A stretch of 7,557 nt of DNA from Rhizobacter sp. (GTDB lineage: Bacteria > Pseudomonadota > Gammaproteobacteria > Burkholderiales > Burkholderiaceae), in contig JACMKW010000696.1 of the NCBI GenBank assembly GCA_014379885.1, forward strand, positions 1 through 7,557, written 5' to 3'. Below the pieces are notes generated by a model that was given only the letters and a program-made list of their open reading frames with translations, did no database searches and was not told the origin of the DNA. This document shows positions 6,791 to 7,557 of this stretch, piece after piece. Made by a program: the position numbers and the translations under genes. Position 1 is the stretch's first letter, and each line of letters begins with the position of its first letter.

Positions 6791-6831
6791 TGCGCCCCCT
6801 TGGGGGGCAGTGAGCGAAGCGAGCGTGGGAG
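6791..6831. repeat. GC-rich intergenic hairpin repeat of a type recurrent in Burkholderiales
   Basis: It lies in the 90-base spacer between the hydrolase stop and the ribonuclease start. One part is a hairpin, GCCCCC/GGGGGC (6794-6799 with 6803-6808, loop TTG). It is followed on the plus strand by a GAGCGAAGCGAGCGTGGGA block (6812-6830) with internal AGCGA repeats. From memory, near-identical blocks occur between genes many times in Comamonadaceae-related genomes; I cannot search to confirm. There is no T-run beside the hairpin on the minus strand, so it is not an obvious intrinsic terminator, though it may act as one with Rho or protect the hydrolase mRNA 3' end. Confidence 0.6.
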
Positions 6832-6848
6832 TTTCATGCCGGGGATTA

Positions 6849-7439
6849 TCAGGGCGAAGGTGCGAGGCCCAAGAAGTGCAACAGGTGTGGCAAATGCGTG
6901 TCGAAATCCGTCAACGCATGGTCGCTGCCTTCAACGATTCGCAGATGGCCGCCGCGGTAACGTGCGCTCATCTCACGCCAGTCGAGCACCTCATCGCCTT
7001 TGGCGATCAATGCGAAGTAGCGTGACAGATGCGTCAGTTCAGCCGGCGCCATGTCACGCAGCTGATCCACGTATTCGGCCAAAAAGAAGAATCGCTCCTC
7101 GCTGTGCCAGGCTGTCGTTTCGCCGATGTGGCGTGCCAAGTCGCGCGCCGGTTCGATAGCCGGGTTGAGCAAGGCTGCCTTGCACCCCAGGCGCTCGGCC
7201 AGCACGGTGGCGTAGAAGCCCCCGAGCGAGCTGCCGACGATGGCCATGCGATCCGCTGGCCAGGCTGTCACCTCGTGTATCAGCAATTCGATCGCTTCAC
7301 GTGGTGAGGGAGGCAGTTGCGGGCACCACCAGGTCAGGCGAGGCGCATGCGCCTGCATCCACGCCGCCATGCGTCGAGCCTTGGTGGATTGGGGTGACGA
7401 CCGAAAACCGTGCAAATACAACAGGTGCGTGATGGGCAT
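6849..7439 (-). CDS. yqiA: YqiA/YcfP-family alpha/beta-fold hydrolase (probable esterase)
   Basis: A 196-residue serine hydrolase close in length to E. coli YqiA (about 193), a family with esterase activity on short acyl esters. The first strand and oxyanion region read LLYLHGFRSSPQS (6-18), a hallmark of the family. The nucleophile elbow GSSLGG (69-74) places the catalytic serine at S71. The acid is probably D149 in KGDEVLDW, and the histidine is H174 in GSDHALTDF. The physiological substrate is unknown for the family. No signal peptide is seen, so it is probably cytoplasmic. The start at 7439 is firm, because an in-frame stop lies 15 bases upstream with no other start between, although no good ribosome-binding site is visible. 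Two stop codons in tandem (TGA TAA) end the gene. It is the first gene of the minus-strand series in view. Confidence 0.9.
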   Translation of the reverse strand: MPITHLLYLHGFRSSPQSTKARRMAAWMQAHAPRLTWWCPQLPPSPREAIELLIHEVTAWPADRMAIVGSSLGGFYATVLAERLGCKAALLNPAIEPARDLARHIGETTAWHSEERFFFLAEYVDQLRDMAPAELTHLSRYFALIAKGDEVLDWREMSARYRGGHLRIVEGSDHALTDFDTHLPHLLHFLGLAPSP

Positions 7440-7557
7440 GGAACTGGCGGGCTAAGGCTGGCTCGAAGCAGGGCGTGAAGTTTGCCCCACTCCGCATTCA
7501 CCCCTACGCAGCGCGTGTTGCGATCGAACCTAAACTGGGTTCATCACACCCACAGCC
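7440..7557. other. Non-coding stretch upstream of the hydrolase; possible promoter region
   Basis: 118 bases to the window edge. The minus-strand frames are open only for short distances (for example 7557-7504, about 17 codons to a stop) and match nothing I recognise. On the plus strand TAAACT at 7531-7536 resembles a -10 box, but no matching -35 sits 16-18 bases upstream. The stretch probably carries the promoter and leader of the hydrolase gene, and perhaps a divergent promoter for a gene beyond the window, but neither can be established here. Confidence 0.3.

Noticed and set aside
6794..6808. Intrinsic transcription terminator after the hydrolase gene
   Set aside because: The hairpin is strong, but no run of T follows it on the minus strand, so I call it a repeat/hairpin and not a terminator.
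7518..7536. Plus-strand sigma-70 promoter made of TTGCGA and TAAACT
   Set aside because: The two hexamers are only seven bases apart, far from the required 16-18, so they cannot be a -35/-10 pair.
1..7557. A novel defence, mobile or biosynthetic system
   Set aside because: All but one gene has a recognised housekeeping family, codon use looks uniform, and there are no integrase, transposase, phage, CRISPR or toxin-like genes.

Overview
The window is high-GC bacterial DNA. Every supportable gene lies on the minus strand, so transcription runs from high to low coordinates. The gene set and order, the high-GC codon use and a GC-rich intergenic hairpin repeat of a kind I associate with beta-proteobacteria point to Burkholderiales (Comamonadaceae or the Rubrivivax/Leptothrix/Roseateles group). 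That placement is inference; no rRNA or marker phylogeny is available here.

In transcription order: a YqiA-type alpha/beta hydrolase (7439-6849); a 90-base spacer holding the hairpin repeat; an RNase II-family exoribonuclease (6758-4704); a TonB-family energy-transducer protein (4695-3832); aroE, shikimate dehydrogenase (3827-2994); mtgA, monofunctional peptidoglycan transglycosylase (2997-2194); a conserved-looking 203-residue protein of unknown function (2159-1548); a TlpA-like thioredoxin (1551-1027); aroQ, type II dehydroquinase (944-486); and accB, the biotin carrier of acetyl-CoA carboxylase (418 to the window edge), which lacks its last dozen or so residues.

Spacing is very tight. The ribonuclease, tonB-like, aroE and mtgA genes are separated by 8 bases, 4 bases and a 4-base ATGA overlap. 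The unknown gene and the thioredoxin also share an ATGA overlap. Larger gaps (34, 82 and 67 bases) lie before the unknown gene, aroQ and accB, and stem-loops occupy or border those gaps. The genes are probably co-transcribed in one or two units. They mix aromatic precursor synthesis (AroE, AroQ), envelope building (MtgA, TonB-like protein, thioredoxin), fatty acid synthesis (AccB) and RNA turnover.

I see no tRNA, rRNA, CRISPR array, insertion sequence, toxin-antitoxin pair, defence island or biosynthetic cluster. This looks like core housekeeping DNA, and I found no convincing undescribed system. The points most worth a second look are the uncharacterised 203-residue protein, a low-complexity insertion in the MtgA catalytic domain with a 9-base tandem repeat, an Asp-to-Glu change in the ribonuclease metal-binding motif, a TonB-like protein whose linker looks like a charged coiled coil, and the intergenic hairpins.
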